This document shows positions 62,937 to 64,000 of a DNA stretch of 64,000 nucleotides, in pieces. The position numbers and the translations under genes are program-made. The stretch comes from Microbacterium immunditiarum (GTDB taxonomy: Bacteria; Actinomycetota; Actinomycetes; Actinomycetales; Microbacteriaceae): contig NZ_JACCBV010000001.1 of the NCBI RefSeq assembly GCF_013409785.1, positions 2,480,001-2,544,000 of the forward strand. The letters are read 5' to 3'. Under the pieces are notes generated by a model, which worked only from the letters and a program-made list of their open reading frames with translations, had not been told where the DNA came from and did no database searches. Position 1 is the first letter of the stretch. Each line of letters opens with the position of its first letter.

Positions 62937-64000
<1,064 letters not shown>

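Overview
The window is high-GC, tightly packed chromosome from an actinobacterium, most likely the Microbacteriaceae (Microbacterium-like). Indications are the high GC content, many GTG starts, frequent 4-base stop/start overlaps, RbpA, PafB/PafC next to tatA-tatC-helY, a GlgC/GlgM pair, and the recurring heptamer GGATGCC/GGCATCC seen in this family. The species assignment is inference. About sixty protein genes, one tRNA-Leu(GAG), several strong hairpin terminators and the end of an IS21-type element can be supported. No CRISPR array, prophage or rRNA is visible.

Layout. 1-5500: end of an MFS transporter, then a leftward iron-siderophore uptake operon (binding lipoprotein, two FecCD permeases, ATPase, siderophore-interacting reductase) behind a perfect 18-bp IdeR/DtxR-like palindrome. 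5.5-19.4 kb: housekeeping genes including BioY, an ABC-F ATPase, DUF3099/small protein/SURF1, FabG, a frameshifted alpha/beta hydrolase, SerB, GlgC/GlgA, zinc-free L31, an exonuclease, a CGNR regulator and an EamA transporter. 19.4-30.6 kb: branched-chain amino acid (leucine) degradation. An Lrp-type regulator is divergent from bkdABC. A TetR regulator is divergent from an accD1-accA1-acyl-CoA dehydrogenase-MaoC-CitE-like operon. The gene content matches the Mycobacterium tuberculosis Rv2495c-Rv2502c region.

30.7-41.8 kb: sirtuin, SpoU methyltransferase, SGNH hydrolase, a DEAD/DEAH helicase, a ferritin-like/VIT1 fusion (MbfA-like), tRNA-Leu, an M20 peptidase, UppP, a PAC2 protein, a HAD phosphatase and TrmI. 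41.9-50.5 kb: FKBP lipoprotein, pafB-pafC-tatA-tatC-helY, lnt and convergent rbpA. 50.7-59.4 kb: a GDPD/SPFH/NfeD operon, an SDR, an S9 peptidase split by a frameshift, an HdeD-like membrane protein, a three-gene molybdopterin oxidoreductase/flavin reductase/DUF6510 operon, an AraC regulator and a VOC protein. 59.4-64 kb: a UvrA-like drug-resistance ATPase, a Phd/VapC toxin-antitoxin pair, an AT-rich operator-like stretch, and an IS21-family element (istB, partial istA) that appears to have landed about 18 codons into a gene with a good ribosome binding site.

Most of the window is ordinary chromosome. The most interesting signals are regulatory and structural: paired operators in the leucine-catabolism locus, palindromic elements at convergent gene ends and inside the accA1 linker, two single-base frameshifts, and the IS21 junction. 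I found nothing that clearly qualifies as a wholly new biological system.
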